NCBI RefSeq assembly: GCF_001552275.1
Contig: NZ_BCQW01000003.1
Span: 1-64,000, forward strand
Direction of reading: 5' to 3'
Origin: Amphibacillus sediminis NBRC 103570
GTDB lineage: Bacteria > Bacillota > Bacilli > Bacillales > Amphibacillaceae
DNA: 64,000 nt
The position numbers were made by a program, and so were the translations under genes. The number at the start of each line of letters is the position of its first letter. Position 1 is the stretch's first letter. Under the pieces are notes generated by a model. It saw nothing but the letters and a program-made list of their open reading frames with translations. It was not told the DNA's origin and did no database searches. Shown in pieces: positions 54,710 through 63,505 of the stretch.

Positions 54710-56278
54710 TTATTTAGCATATTCAACTGCACGAGTTTCTCGAATAACGGTTACTTTTATATGACCTGGGAAATTCAATTCTTCTTCAATTCGCTTACGG
54801 ATATCACGAGCAATGCGAACTGCCTCAAGATCATCAATTTCATCAGGTTTAACCATGATTCGGACTTCACGTCCTGCCTGAATAGCAAATGATTTTTCAA
54901 CTCCTGAATAAGATTCAGAAATTTCTTCAAGTTTTTCAAGCCGTTTAATGTAATTTTCTAAGGTCTCGCTTCTCGCACCTGGTCTTGCAGCAGATAAAGC
55001 ATCAGCAGCTGCGACTAATACAGCAGTGATTGACGTAGGTTCTTCGTCGCCATGATGGGAGGCGATTGAGTTAACGACTACTTCTTTCTCCTTATACTTA
55101 ACAGCAAGTTCCTTACCAATTTCAACGTGACTTCCTTCCACCTCATGATCAATCGCTTTTCCAATATCATGAAGCAGGCCTGCACGTTTAGCAAGCATCA
55201 CATCTTGGCCAAGCTCTGCTGCAAGTAATCCTGATAAATGCGCCACTTCTATTGAATGCTTAAGTACATTCTGCCCATAGCTTGTACGGTACTTTAAGCG
55301 GCCAAGAATTTTGATTAAATCAGGATGTAGTCCGTGTACTCCAACTTCAAATGTCGTTTGTTCGCCCACCTCACGAATATACTCATCAACTTCACGTCTT
55401 GATTTGTCGACCATTTCTTCAATCCGTGCCGGGTGAATACGACCATCTTGCACTAATTTTTCTAAGGCAATACGAGCAGTCTCGCGTCGAATCGGGTCAA
55501 AACCAGATAGGATAACTGCCTCAGGCGTATCATCGATAATAAGGTCAATCCCTGTTAGTGTCTCTAGGGTTCGAATATTACGTCCTTCTCGACCAATAAT
55601 ACGACCTTTCATTTCATCATTCGGTAAATTCACAACTGAAACGGTTGTTTCAGCAACATGATCGGCCGCACAGCGTTGCATCGCTAATGATAAAATTTCC
55701 TTGGCTTTCTTATCTGCTTCTTCCTTAGTTCGATTTTCTGCCTCTTTAATAATAAGTGCTGTTTCATGACTAACTTCTTTTTCAACCCGCTCTAAAATAA
55801 TCTGCTTCGCTTGATCCGATGTATAACCAGAAATGCGCTCCAGTTCAGCTTGTTGTTCACCCAACAGAGCTTCCACTTTGCCTTCCATTTCTTCAATTTG
55901 TTGTTGTTTTTCTGCTAACATACTCTCTTTTTTCTCTTGCATACGTTCACGCTTGTCTAAGGTTTCATCTTTCCGATCAAGATTTTCCTCTTTTTGCATT
56001 AGACGATTCTCTTGCTTCTGAAGTTCAACGCGTCGTTCGCGAAGCTCTTGCTCCACCTGCTGACGAATCTTATGATTTTCATCCTTCGCCTCTAAAAGGG
56101 CCTCTTTCTTTGCCACTTCAGCATTACGGTGCCCTTCTGCTACAATTTGCTTTGCTAACTCTTCCGCACTTGAAATCTTATTCTCTGCAATCGATTTACG
56201 TATCAGATAGCCAACAACAATACCGACGATTAGGATAGCCAAACTGGAGATGACGATAACCAAAAAGTCAATATTCAT
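54710..56278 (-). CDS. rny: Ribonuclease Y
   Basis: Membrane-anchored endoribonuclease that starts mRNA decay. The 522-residue protein has an N-terminal transmembrane helix (5-25), a long charged coiled coil (about 30-205), a KH domain ([29 protein letters not shown], about 218-246) and an HD domain with [10 protein letters not shown] (about 368-377). SD AGGAGGTG. Its partner subunit gene ymcA lies nearby. In B. subtilis rny is near recA; here an 846-bp non-coding gap intervenes. Confidence 0.97.
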   Translation of the reverse strand: MNIDFLVIVISSLAILIVGIVVGYLIRKSIAENKISSAEELAKQIVAEGHRNAEVAKKEALLEAKDENHKIRQQVEQELRERRVELQKQENRLMQKEENLDRKDETLDKRERMQEKKESMLAEKQQQIEEMEGKVEALLGEQQAELERISGYTSDQAKQIILERVEKEVSHETALIIKEAENRTKEEADKKAKEILSLAMQRCAADHVAETTVSVVNLPNDEMKGRIIGREGRNIRTLETLTGIDLIIDDTPEAVILSGFDPIRRETARIALEKLVQDGRIHPARIEEMVDKSRREVDEYIREVGEQTTFEVGVHGLHPDLIKILGRLKYRTSYGQNVLKHSIEVAHLSGLLAAELGQDVMLAKRAGLLHDIGKAIDHEVEGSHVEIGKELAVKYKEKEVVVNSIASHHGDEEPTSITAVLVAAADALSAARPGARSETLENYIKRLEKLEEISESYSGVEKSFAIQAGREVRIMVKPDEIDDLEAVRIARDIRKRIEEELNFPGHIKVTVIRETRAVEYAK

Positions 56279-56559
56279 GGTTTCACCTCCTCTTGCTATT
56301 CAATTTTACTCAATTCTTTCTTAAGTCGGCATGTACGTTCTTACATATTTTAATGCGTCATTAATATAATTGTATAATTTAAAAAAATAAATTACACACC
56401 ACTAATTTTAATGGTGCATATAGGTAATGTCAAGAAAACCTAAGAGACTATTTCACAAGCTAACATTTTAAATCCATATTTCACCAGACTAAAGTTGCAC
56501 TATTTTTGCTAAAAAGTGGTTTTTCTGAACGATATGAATGGTCTAAAGGAGTCGAATGA

Positions 56560-56662
56560 TAAAGTAAAACTTCGTTCAGTGGGGGTTTCGATGCATAGGA
56601 TGTGCTTGTGCAGACATTACGACACGACGTCACGAACTGAACGTTAGTTTGGATCTCCCAAG
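56560..56662 (+). repeat. F1 element, heavily deleted
   Basis: TAAAGTAAAACTTCGTTCAG, TGGGGGTTTCGATGCATAGG and the ACGACACGACGTCACGAAC core are clear. It then jumps to CTGAACGTTAGTTTGGATCT, so the hairpin arm and much of R1 are missing. It is the only F1 copy found right of 36 kb. Confidence 0.75.
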
Positions 56663-56748
56663 TCCCTTGTTTATTGTGAACTTTGGCTATCCAACACAAC
56701 AGCTTCTTAGCATCTATCTTGCCAAAAGGAGCTGTGACAAAAGCAATT

Positions 56749-56806
56749 TTAAGAAACGGATCACCGAACCAGCATAGTTGCTATTGTTCAGCGATCCGTT
56801 TCTTAA
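56749..56806. repeat. Long perfect hairpin, possible IS end remnant
   Basis: TTAAGAAACGGATC (56749-56762) and GATCCGTTTCTTAA (56793-56806) form a 14-bp perfect inverted repeat, extended by CCGAAC/GTTCAGC. It is preceded by AGGAGCTGTGACAAAAGC, which resembles the terminal repeats of some Firmicutes insertion sequences. It could also be a bidirectional terminator. No transposase frame is visible. Confidence 0.45.
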
Positions 56807-56890
56807 TATAGTATAGACACTGGTCCGTCAAAATACTTCATACACTTTCCGAAGAAGCAGAGATATCTTCAGTTCACTCAATGTCTCCCT

Positions 56891-57012
56891 AGCTAACCAG
56901 CACGAGGGTACAACTTCGGTCTTGCAAGATAGGTTAGCGTGACATTACCCCGTGATTTGGTCACATCTTACACAAGCCATTCCACTTATGGTTAGCATTC
57001 TACAAGCTCGTG
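56891..57012. other. Structured-looking non-coding segment
   Basis: Complementary blocks are spread through an open-frame-poor stretch between rny and recA: GCTAACC (56892-56898) with GGTTAGC (56932-56938), CACGAG (56901-56906) with CTCGTG (57007-57012), and GTGAC (56939-56943) with GTCAC (56960-56964). This pattern fits a folded RNA or the non-coding end of an IS. I do not recognise a known RNA family in it. Confidence 0.3.
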
Positions 57013-57124
57013 TTCCCCCGATGAAGTTTATGTCTACATATTCTGACTCTAGTCGGTACTATGTTAAATATCTAATTTTTATCATTCATTTTTTCAGTTC
57101 AAGTGCCGTCCTAATACTCGACCT

Positions 57125-58162
57125 TTACTTATCCTCTTCAATTAATTCGCTCATGATCTCTTCTTCTGGATTAGACTCATCTAAATTATAATGATTTCGG
57201 ACTGAGCGGTTAATTTGATCAGCTAATTCAGGGTTCTCTTTAAGAAATTGCTTAGAGTTCTCTCGACCTTGTCCAAGTCGTTCTTCGTTATAAGAATACC
57301 AAGCACCACTTTTTTGGACAATGTCCAGGTCAGAGGCAATATCAAGAAGCTCACCTTCTCGTGAAATACCTTCACCATACATAATATCCACTTCTGCCTG
57401 TTTGAATGGTGGTGCAACTTTATTTTTAACCACTTTAATACGGGTTCTATTACCAACCATATCATTTCCTTGCTTTATTGTCTCAGCACGACGAACTTCT
57501 AAACGAACAGACGAATAGAATTTTAATGCTCGACCACCTGGTGTGGTTTCAGGGTTTCCAAACATAACCCCAACTTTTTCTCGAATTTGATTGATAAAAA
57601 TAGCTGTGGTCTTTGATTTATTAATCGCTCCTGAAAGCTTACGTAGAGCTTGAGACATCAATCGCGCCTGTAAACCTACATGTGAATCTCCCATTTCACC
57701 CTCGATTTCTGCTTTTGGAACAAGTGCAGCGACAGAGTCAATAACTACGATATCGACAGCACCACTTCTTACCAAGGCTTCAGCAATCTCTAACGCTTGC
57801 TCTCCCGTATCTGGCTGCGATAATAAAAGTTCATCTACATCTACCCCAAGTTTGCCAGCATAAACAGGATCTAACGCATGCTCTGCATCAATAAAAGCAG
57901 CTGTGCCTCCCTGCTTTTGTGCTTCCGCAATTGCATGAAGTGAAACAGTCGTCTTACCTGATGATTCAGGACCATATATTTCAATAACTCGCCCACGTGG
58001 ATACCCACCGACACCTAAAGCAATATCCAAAGCCAAAGAGCCTGTTGATACTGTAGCAACCTTGCGTTCAGCCTGCTCCCCTAGCTTCATTATTGAGCCT
58101 TTTCCAAATTGTTTCTCTATTGATTTCAAAGCCATATCTAAGGCCTGTTTACGATCACTCAC
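57125..58162 (-). CDS. recA: Recombinase A
   Basis: Central recombinase and SOS co-protease. The 345-residue protein has Walker A GPESSGKT at 64-71, a Walker B Asp in [12 protein letters not shown], the L2 loop region [28 protein letters not shown], and an acidic C-terminus. A GTG start at 58162 follows AGAGGAGG; the frame extends to 58222 but the added residues are foreign to the family. LexA box and promoter lie upstream. Confidence 0.98.
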   Translation of the reverse strand: MSDRKQALDMALKSIEKQFGKGSIMKLGEQAERKVATVSTGSLALDIALGVGGYPRGRVIEIYGPESSGKTTVSLHAIAEAQKQGGTAAFIDAEHALDPVYAGKLGVDVDELLLSQPDTGEQALEIAEALVRSGAVDIVVIDSVAALVPKAEIEGEMGDSHVGLQARLMSQALRKLSGAINKSKTTAIFINQIREKVGVMFGNPETTPGGRALKFYSSVRLEVRRAETIKQGNDMVGNRTRIKVVKNKVAPPFKQAEVDIMYGEGISREGELLDIASDLDIVQKSGAWYSYNEERLGQGRENSKQFLKENPELADQINRSVRNHYNLDESNPEEEIMSELIEEDK

Positions 58163-58193
58163 GCGAATTCCTCCTCTAATATCAACTAAACCT

Positions 58194-58244
58194 ATCATAC
58201 CTTGTTTCAAGCAAACATACAAGCAAAAAGCGAATAAATGTTCT
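58194..58244 (-). promoter_or_regulatory. recA: recA promoter and LexA box
   Basis: Minus strand: -35 TTGTAT (58217-58222), 17-bp spacer, -10 TATGAT (58194-58199). AGAACATTTATTCG (58231-58244), a LexA box with one imperfect half, lies 8 bp upstream of the -35. Confidence 0.75.
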
Positions 58245-58303
58245 TATTTTTTCAAAAAAGAACAGAGCTACTTTTTAACAAATTTGAACAAAATCAATAA
58301 AAA

Positions 58304-59569
58304 CTAGGAGCTTGAGGCCTCATTCTTTTTTAATGTTTGATACAGCAGTTCTAAGCCTTTTTTTACTGAACGATTACGAACCAGTTCTCTATTTTTCGGA
58401 AAATGATACAGCTGTAAAAGATAATTATCCTCCGATTGATACAGACAAATGTAAACGGTCCCTGGATCTTTTCCCTCTAATTGATCAGGCCCAGCTACTC
58501 CGGTAAAGCTAATTCCATATGTAGTATTAAATTTTTCTTTAGCTTGTTTGGCCATTTGTAATGCGCACTGCTCGCTCACCATTCCATGCAGCTCAATGAT
58601 CGTTTGATCGATCCCAAGTACATTAACCTTAGCATCTGGCGTATAACTTACTATACTTCCCTTCAGAACATGGCCAGCTCCTGGAATCGTCACTAAAGCA
58701 TCAGCAAATCTCCCCCCAGTTAAGCTTTCAGCTGCTGCGACTGTCGCTGATTGTTTGGTCAACAAATCAATGACCACTTCACTCAATGACTGATCATCAT
58801 ATCCATAGATATATGAGCCTACAAGCGCTTCTAATTCAGCTTGTGTAGCAGTAATGAGTTGATTGGCTCGTGCAACAGAGCCCGCTTTTGCTGTTAAGCG
58901 CAAGGCAACCTCACCATCAGAGGCTAATGGAGCAATAGTTGGGTTGGATTGTTGCTCAATAAGGCTCTTCACCTCTGTTTCAAGTTGCGATTCACCTATA
59001 CCGATGAAGCGAAGCATTTTAGATACAATGACATCATTGAGCTCAAACCTATCACTAAGATACGGTAAGACAGACGCTGTCATCATATTTTTTAGTTCAC
59101 TAGGTACACCAGGCATCATAACGATTGTAGATCCTTGAAAATCAACGATCATTCCTGGAGCAGTACCAACTTTATTCGGTATTAGGGTAGCTCCAGTAAT
59201 CAATTGTGCCTGCTTACGATTATTTACTGTCATCTCACGATTAGTCCGTTGAAAATAACGTTCAACCTGAGTTAATGCTTCCTCATCCTCAGATAAATTT
59301 TGTCCAACAAATTCTGCTACCGTTTCGCGGGTTAAGTCATCATCAGTTGGTCCTAATCCTCCTGAGATCAAAATTAAGTTTGATCGCTTAACAGCCTCTG
59401 CCAAAACTGATAGCAATCTTTCACGATTATCCCCCACAACCTGATGGTAGTAGACACCTATTCCTTTTGTTGCTAACTGCTGTGAAATCCATTGAGCGTT
59501 CGTGTTAGCAATCTGACCAAGTAATAATTCTGTACCGACAGCAATAATTTCTGCTTTTACCTTTACCAT
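58304..59569 (-). CDS. cinA: CinA family protein (competence/damage-inducible)
   Basis: A 421-residue two-domain protein: an N-terminal molybdopterin-binding-like domain (VGTELLLGQIANTNAQWISQ, SGGLGPTDDDLTRE), which in family members has ADP-ribose pyrophosphatase activity, and a C-terminal CinA domain (AAAESLTGGRFADALVTIPGA, GISFTGVAGPDQ) with NMN deamidase activity in others. It is involved in competence with RecA. The ATG directly follows the pgsA stop codon (TAA-ATG), so the two genes are coupled. Confidence 0.95.
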   Translation of the reverse strand: MVKVKAEIIAVGTELLLGQIANTNAQWISQQLATKGIGVYYHQVVGDNRERLLSVLAEAVKRSNLILISGGLGPTDDDLTRETVAEFVGQNLSEDEEALTQVERYFQRTNREMTVNNRKQAQLITGATLIPNKVGTAPGMIVDFQGSTIVMMPGVPSELKNMMTASVLPYLSDRFELNDVIVSKMLRFIGIGESQLETEVKSLIEQQSNPTIAPLASDGEVALRLTAKAGSVARANQLITATQAELEALVGSYIYGYDDQSLSEVVIDLLTKQSATVAAAESLTGGRFADALVTIPGAGHVLKGSIVSYTPDAKVNVLGIDQTIIELHGMVSEQCALQMAKQAKEKFNTTYGISFTGVAGPDQLEGKDPGTVYICLYQSEDNYLLQLYHFPKNRELVRNRSVKKGLELLYQTLKKNEASSS

Positions 59570-60148
59570 TTAGTTCGACTCCTTCATCACGTGCCAATTC
59601 TTAATAAAATAATCAACGCCTGAGATTACCGTTAAAAGAAGAGCGATATAAAGGAGTACTTCACCTACCGGCCACCCTAAGTAGGAAAATGGATAATTAT
59701 GTAGTAACAAGACCGCTATAGAAACCAATTGAAAGGTCGTCTTCCATTTACCAAGATTACCAGCTGCCAAAACAATACCTTCTCCAGCAGCAACTAGTCG
59801 AAGGCCAGTCACAGCAAACTCTCTAGATAAAATAATAATGACAATCCAAGCGGGTACTAGCTTTAGCTCAATCAACAGAATAAAAGCTGCGGAAACTAAT
59901 AATTTGTCAGCCATTGGATCTAGAAATTTACCAAGGTTTGTGACTAAATTGAGCTTACGAGCGAAATAACCATCGATCCAATCCGTTCCCGATGCAACGA
60001 TAAATAAACTTGCAGCGACTAAATGAACAACCGGCAACTGATTATGCCCAATATCGATTACGCCCCAATCTAACGGTAAAGCTAATAATAATATAAAAAC
60101 AGGTATAAGTAGGATTCGAGATAAAGTAATACGATTAGGTAAATTCAT
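59570..60148 (-). CDS. pgsA: CDP-diacylglycerol-glycerol-3-phosphate 3-phosphatidyltransferase
   Basis: Makes phosphatidylglycerol phosphate, the committed step to anionic phospholipids. The 192-residue integral membrane protein has about five helices and the full CDP-alcohol phosphotransferase signature DWIDGYFARKLNLVTNLGKF then LDPMADKLL (about 58-86) with all Asp residues. SD AAAGGAAG. It is encoded between rodZ and cinA, as in B. subtilis; an F2 element now separates it from rodZ. Confidence 0.96.
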   Translation of the reverse strand: MNLPNRITLSRILLIPVFILLLALPLDWGVIDIGHNQLPVVHLVAASLFIVASGTDWIDGYFARKLNLVTNLGKFLDPMADKLLVSAAFILLIELKLVPAWIVIIILSREFAVTGLRLVAAGEGIVLAAGNLGKWKTTFQLVSIAVLLLHNYPFSYLGWPVGEVLLYIALLLTVISGVDYFIKNWHVMKESN

Positions 60149-60234
60149 TTTATTCTTCCTTTCTAAAGTTAAACGATTCGGTGAGAAATATTTAGGGTAT
60201 ACCTCTCATTATAAGCTAACATGCTTTATCTGAT

Positions 60235-60428
60235 CTATCAAATGCGCCCTAGCGTATTTGCACCCAAATTTCATCGCGCTTCGCAACGTTCTCTGAGATC
60301 GGGCAGCATCTACCACAGGCTTTAACTTTATTCAGCAGCCGAGGCTTGTACCCCCACTGCATCAAAGACAAATAGGCATTCATCTCTCCACTTTTAGTGG
60401 TGGGAAACTTCTACTGAATCAAGTTAAA
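60235..60428 (+). repeat. F2 interspersed element, full length (L2-R2)
   Basis: Complete copy: ATCAAATGCGCCCTAGCG, CAAATTTCATCGCGC, CACAGGCTTTAACTTTATTC, TTGTACCCCCACTGCATC, ACAAATAGGCATTCATCTCT, the CCACTTTTAGTGG hairpin, and ACTTCTACTGAATCAAGTTA then AA. It fills the 375-bp pgsA-rodZ gap, antisense to both genes. Confidence 0.85.
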
Positions 60429-60483
60429 AGTTTTTGCCGCCTTCTAGACAATGATTCTATCAGTTAGCTAGTCTCAGTGAGAA

Positions 60484-60512
60484 ACCCTTCTCATCATATT
60501 TTGAGAGAAGGG
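60484..60512 (-). terminator. Hairpin after rodZ
   Basis: Minus strand: ACCCTTCTC (60504-60512) pairs with GAGAAGGGT (60484-60492), followed by TTCTCACTG. The T-run is poor; it may be a weak or partial terminator before pgsA. Confidence 0.5.
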
Positions 60513-60523
60513 TCTAATGAGTA

Positions 60524-61423
60524 TTATTGATCTGGTTCACTATTAATATACAACCATAATTGTTGAACGGCCGTCGGAGCGATCTCTTCCGAAAGCTCCA
60601 GTTCAAGATCATTGATCGAAATTGAAATGGCTCCTGGATTACCAAATCTTAAATAGACATAAGGATAGTCAGAGATGGTAAATGTTTGTGGTGATTGACT
60701 TAGTTGCAGTGTGTTATAGTATAAACTTTCACCTGTGTTTGTTTCAACCTCTAACCAATTACTATCTGTCGTTTCTATAGTCATTTCGATTTCATCATCA
60801 TCAGTCTTAAGTAGATAAACGGATTGATTATTTTGGTAAGAATCGAGTGATAAAGTAGGGTTAACTTGCTCTGGTTCCTCATCACCTTCATCCTGATCTT
60901 CTTGATCGCGCTCTGACTGTTCGTTATCCTCGTCCGCATCAGAGCTTGGTTGATCCTCAGTTTCTGGTGGTAGCGACACCTGATCACCGGCAGACCGGTC
61001 AACCTCTACTGGGTCACTGCTATCCGGATCTGGATTCCAAGCTATACGCCAAATAAAGAAGAGCACACCTGTAATCAAGATAACCACAAAGATGGTCGGG
61101 AGCAAAGCAGCAAATGGCGACGTCTTAGAAGAAGAGGTCTTCCCTCTTGTTCGTTGCATTCTCGAATATTCTACTGCATTTTCCTGTTCGGGCTTTGGCA
61201 CCTCACCTCTGTGTTCAGCTAAAAGTTCGTCAGGATTAAGACCAACCACTTGTGCATATTCTTTAATGAATGCACGCACATAAAAGCTACCAGGGATCAA
61301 GGAAAACTCACCTTTTTCAATGGCTTGTAAATGACGTGTTTGTATTTTTGTCATTTGCTGGACATCATCAAGTGAGAGTCCCTTTTCCAACCTCGCTTCT
61401 TTTAATCTTTCACCGATTTGCAT
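60524..61423 (-). CDS. rodZ: RodZ-like cell-shape protein (YmfM)
   Basis: A 299-residue single-pass membrane protein that links the MreB cytoskeleton to the elongation machinery. The cytoplasmic N-terminal HTH is at 1-70 (IGERLKEARLEKGLSLDDVQQMTKIQTRHLQAIE), followed by a basic juxtamembrane stretch and a transmembrane helix at about 105-127. A very acidic, Ser/Glu/Asp-rich linker (about 135-185) leads to a C-terminal beta-rich extracellular domain (about 190-290). The weak SD (GGATGG) is as seen in relatives. Upstream genes of the usual ymf block are missing. Confidence 0.92.
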   Translation of the reverse strand: MQIGERLKEARLEKGLSLDDVQQMTKIQTRHLQAIEKGEFSLIPGSFYVRAFIKEYAQVVGLNPDELLAEHRGEVPKPEQENAVEYSRMQRTRGKTSSSKTSPFAALLPTIFVVILITGVLFFIWRIAWNPDPDSSDPVEVDRSAGDQVSLPPETEDQPSSDADEDNEQSERDQEDQDEGDEEPEQVNPTLSLDSYQNNQSVYLLKTDDDEIEMTIETTDSNWLEVETNTGESLYYNTLQLSQSPQTFTISDYPYVYLRFGNPGAISISINDLELELSEEIAPTAVQQLWLYINSEPDQ

Positions 61424-61643
61424 CTATAACACCATCCATTACCTTTAACATCCTTTTCTTAGAAAATATAAACATACAACTCTATAATAAATGATTTTTC
61501 ATTAATATAAAAGAGAGAATATCAGTTTGCTAAATTTTTCTGACCAAGTTTATATACTAAATATTAACAAATAAGTTGCAAGTCAATCACAACCTGCCGT
61601 TGCTTGCTACTTGGTCAACGTTACAGTTCAGCATTTTAATTGT

Positions 61644-61775
61644 TTACCAGCCTCCATAATCGGACACACTCTCCATTTATATAATTAGACTTGTTAGAAA
61701 GCAAAAAAGTTACTAAATTGTCTACATCATTTGTTGTGCCTATACGATTAGAGCGCTTCTTACTATTTCAGTCAT
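61644..61775 (-). pseudogene. Remnant of an SDR (FabG-like) gene, C-terminal end
   Basis: Read in shifting frames on the minus strand this gives MTEIVRSAL, then NRIGTTNDVDNLVTFLLSNK and SNYINGE, then DYGGW and a stop. That is the C-terminal pattern of FabG-type reductases (TEIVKR.PLxRIGTxxDVANLVxFLxSDxSxYINGEVxxVDGGW). At least two frameshifts are needed and the front two thirds are missing. Confidence 0.6.
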
Positions 61776-61782
61776 GTTTTCG

Positions 61783-61848
61783 CTAATTATTGAGATACAT
61801 ATCTTTGGTGTGCCCTTCACCTATCACAATGTTCTTCACTTTTAACAT
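61783..61848 (-). pseudogene. Short 5-prime gene remnant, resembling type I dehydroquinase
   Basis: A good SD (GAGGTGA) precedes ATG at 61848, and the frame reads MLKVKNIVIGEGHTKDMYLN then a stop after about 21 codons. The first 14 residues look like the N-terminus of AroD-type 3-dehydroquinate dehydratase (VKNxxIGEGxPKI). If so, the rest has been deleted into the SDR remnant. The surrounding 61424-62003 gap holds nothing else I can name. Confidence 0.35.
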
Positions 61849-62003
61849 TCTTTTCACCTCATTTAAAGAAGCTTCATCCAATTATATGATGATTTATTAA
61901 TAGTGTAGAACAGTCAACTTTACTTAAAAGGAACACTACCTATCAAAATATTGCTCGGTAGCATTTAAAATTAACTGATTAACTTGGGAGTTTGCTTGCC
62001 TAT

Positions 62004-63461
62004 TTAATCTTTTTTTGATAGGTTCCATTTTCTAATAGCTAAGCAAGCTTCACCAGAAAATTCGATCTTATCCTGTCCTTCCAGTGGATAGAGCCTCGTC
62101 GTCATGACATACTCGCCATCATTTATAAATATTTCTAAAGATGAAGTGTCAGAAAATATGTGTAGCTGAGTAAGCGATTCGACTAAAACCGAACGCTTAT
62201 TCCTTCCATAACCTGATTCACCAAGTTCTAGCGTTAATATTTGTTGTCCTGCATCATAATTAATTAAGGTATCTTGGCGCAAATGAATGCTAAGCCCTTC
62301 TCCCAAATCAAGAACGTCGATCACCATTTCATATACCTCACCAGATAATTGGTTAGCTCTATTTCTTTTTCCGACCTCTAGTTTGCATGTAACCAATTGA
62401 TCTCTTAACACTTGAAATTCAGAAAGTGGGCGTTGCATTAGTTTCCCATCTTTTATCGTAAGCTCGCGCGGCATTGTCATCGCATGCTGCCAGCCCCGCT
62501 CAATAGTCGGATTACTATAAGTGGGCTCAATATCTGGTAAACCCATCCAGCCCCACATAATACGTCTCCCTTGTTCATCCTCAAAGGTTTGTGGGGCATA
62601 AAAATCAAATCCATGATCTAGCTCTCTAAAAGGGGAGCTTGGCTGAAAATTTACCTTCTCCCAATTTGTCCTACCAAAGAAATAGCCAGACTGGTATACA
62701 TTTTGATAGTGCAATCCATCTACTTCTATACCTTGGGGAGACATTAATAAGATTGCTTGGTCGCCAATCTCGAAATAATCTGGACACTCCCACATATAGC
62801 CCATTTTAGGTAAACTTTTTAAGAAGATACCACGAAATGACCAATCAGCTAAATTAGTTGATTGGTACACGATAATTTGACCCTCAGCATCATTAGTACG
62901 CGTGCCTAAAATCATGTAATAAAAGCCATCTTTTTCGAAAACTTTTGGATCTCTTATATGTTTTGTAAAACCAGCAGGGTAATGATCAGCGCCTATTAAT
63001 AATTTCTTCTCGCTAAAGCTATAGCCATCTTTACTGGTAAAGTGGAGTATATTTTGTTCACGACCCTCGGTAATATAATCATAATCTCCTTGATAACGAA
63101 CATTACCAGTGTAAAAAAAGTGGATGACTTCTTGCTTAATAAAGGCACTGCCCGAATAGACACCATGCACATCAGCTGGATGATCAGGAAATAATGCGAT
63201 TTCCTCTTCTTTAAAATGAACAAGATCCTTAGATGTTTTATGTCCCCAATACTTCAGTCCACCTTCTGGATCTATAGGGGAATACTGGTAAAACAAATGA
63301 TAAACACCACTAAATTGACAAACACCGTTCGGATCATTTAACCAACCCGTCGGTGGCATTTCATGATAAATCAATCGCCAGAAGTCCTGCTTCACCTTGT
63401 GAACAAGCTCTGGCTGTTTACTTGCTATACCCAGCCTTAATTCTTGTTGTAATGGATTCAT
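62004..63461 (-). CDS. scrB: Sucrose-6-phosphate hydrolase (GH32)
   Basis: Hydrolyses sucrose 6-phosphate or related fructosides in the cytoplasm. The 485-residue protein has the GH32 nucleophile motif WLNDPNGVCQF (Asp 42), the transition-state stabiliser RDPKVF, and the acid/base Glu in WECPDYF, plus FYAPQTFEDEQGRRIMWGWMG and the C-terminal beta-sandwich. SD GGGAGAG. It follows a PfkB-type kinase gene 44 bp upstream, consistent with a sucrose-use operon; no transporter is visible in the window. sacA would be an equivalent name. Confidence 0.92.
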   Translation of the reverse strand: MNPLQQELRLGIASKQPELVHKVKQDFWRLIYHEMPPTGWLNDPNGVCQFSGVYHLFYQYSPIDPEGGLKYWGHKTSKDLVHFKEEEIALFPDHPADVHGVYSGSAFIKQEVIHFFYTGNVRYQGDYDYITEGREQNILHFTSKDGYSFSEKKLLIGADHYPAGFTKHIRDPKVFEKDGFYYMILGTRTNDAEGQIIVYQSTNLADWSFRGIFLKSLPKMGYMWECPDYFEIGDQAILLMSPQGIEVDGLHYQNVYQSGYFFGRTNWEKVNFQPSSPFRELDHGFDFYAPQTFEDEQGRRIMWGWMGLPDIEPTYSNPTIERGWQHAMTMPRELTIKDGKLMQRPLSEFQVLRDQLVTCKLEVGKRNRANQLSGEVYEMVIDVLDLGEGLSIHLRQDTLINYDAGQQILTLELGESGYGRNKRSVLVESLTQLHIFSDTSSLEIFINDGEYVMTTRLYPLEGQDKIEFSGEACLAIRKWNLSKKD

Positions 63462-63505
63462 TCTATCTCTCCCAACTTGACTTCAAATTAAAGAGTCTCC
63501 TGTTC

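Noticed and set aside
55819-56238. 139-residue plus-strand frame opposite rny
   Set aside because: It is the antisense of the rny coiled-coil region, where biased codons leave the opposite strand open; no SD and no family resemblance.
56952-57191. 79-residue plus-strand frame before recA
   Set aside because: It overlaps the recA 3-prime end, has no SD and lacks similarity; the region looks non-coding.
58301-58506. 64-residue plus-strand frame opposite cinA
   Set aside because: Antisense to the conserved CinA C-terminal domain.
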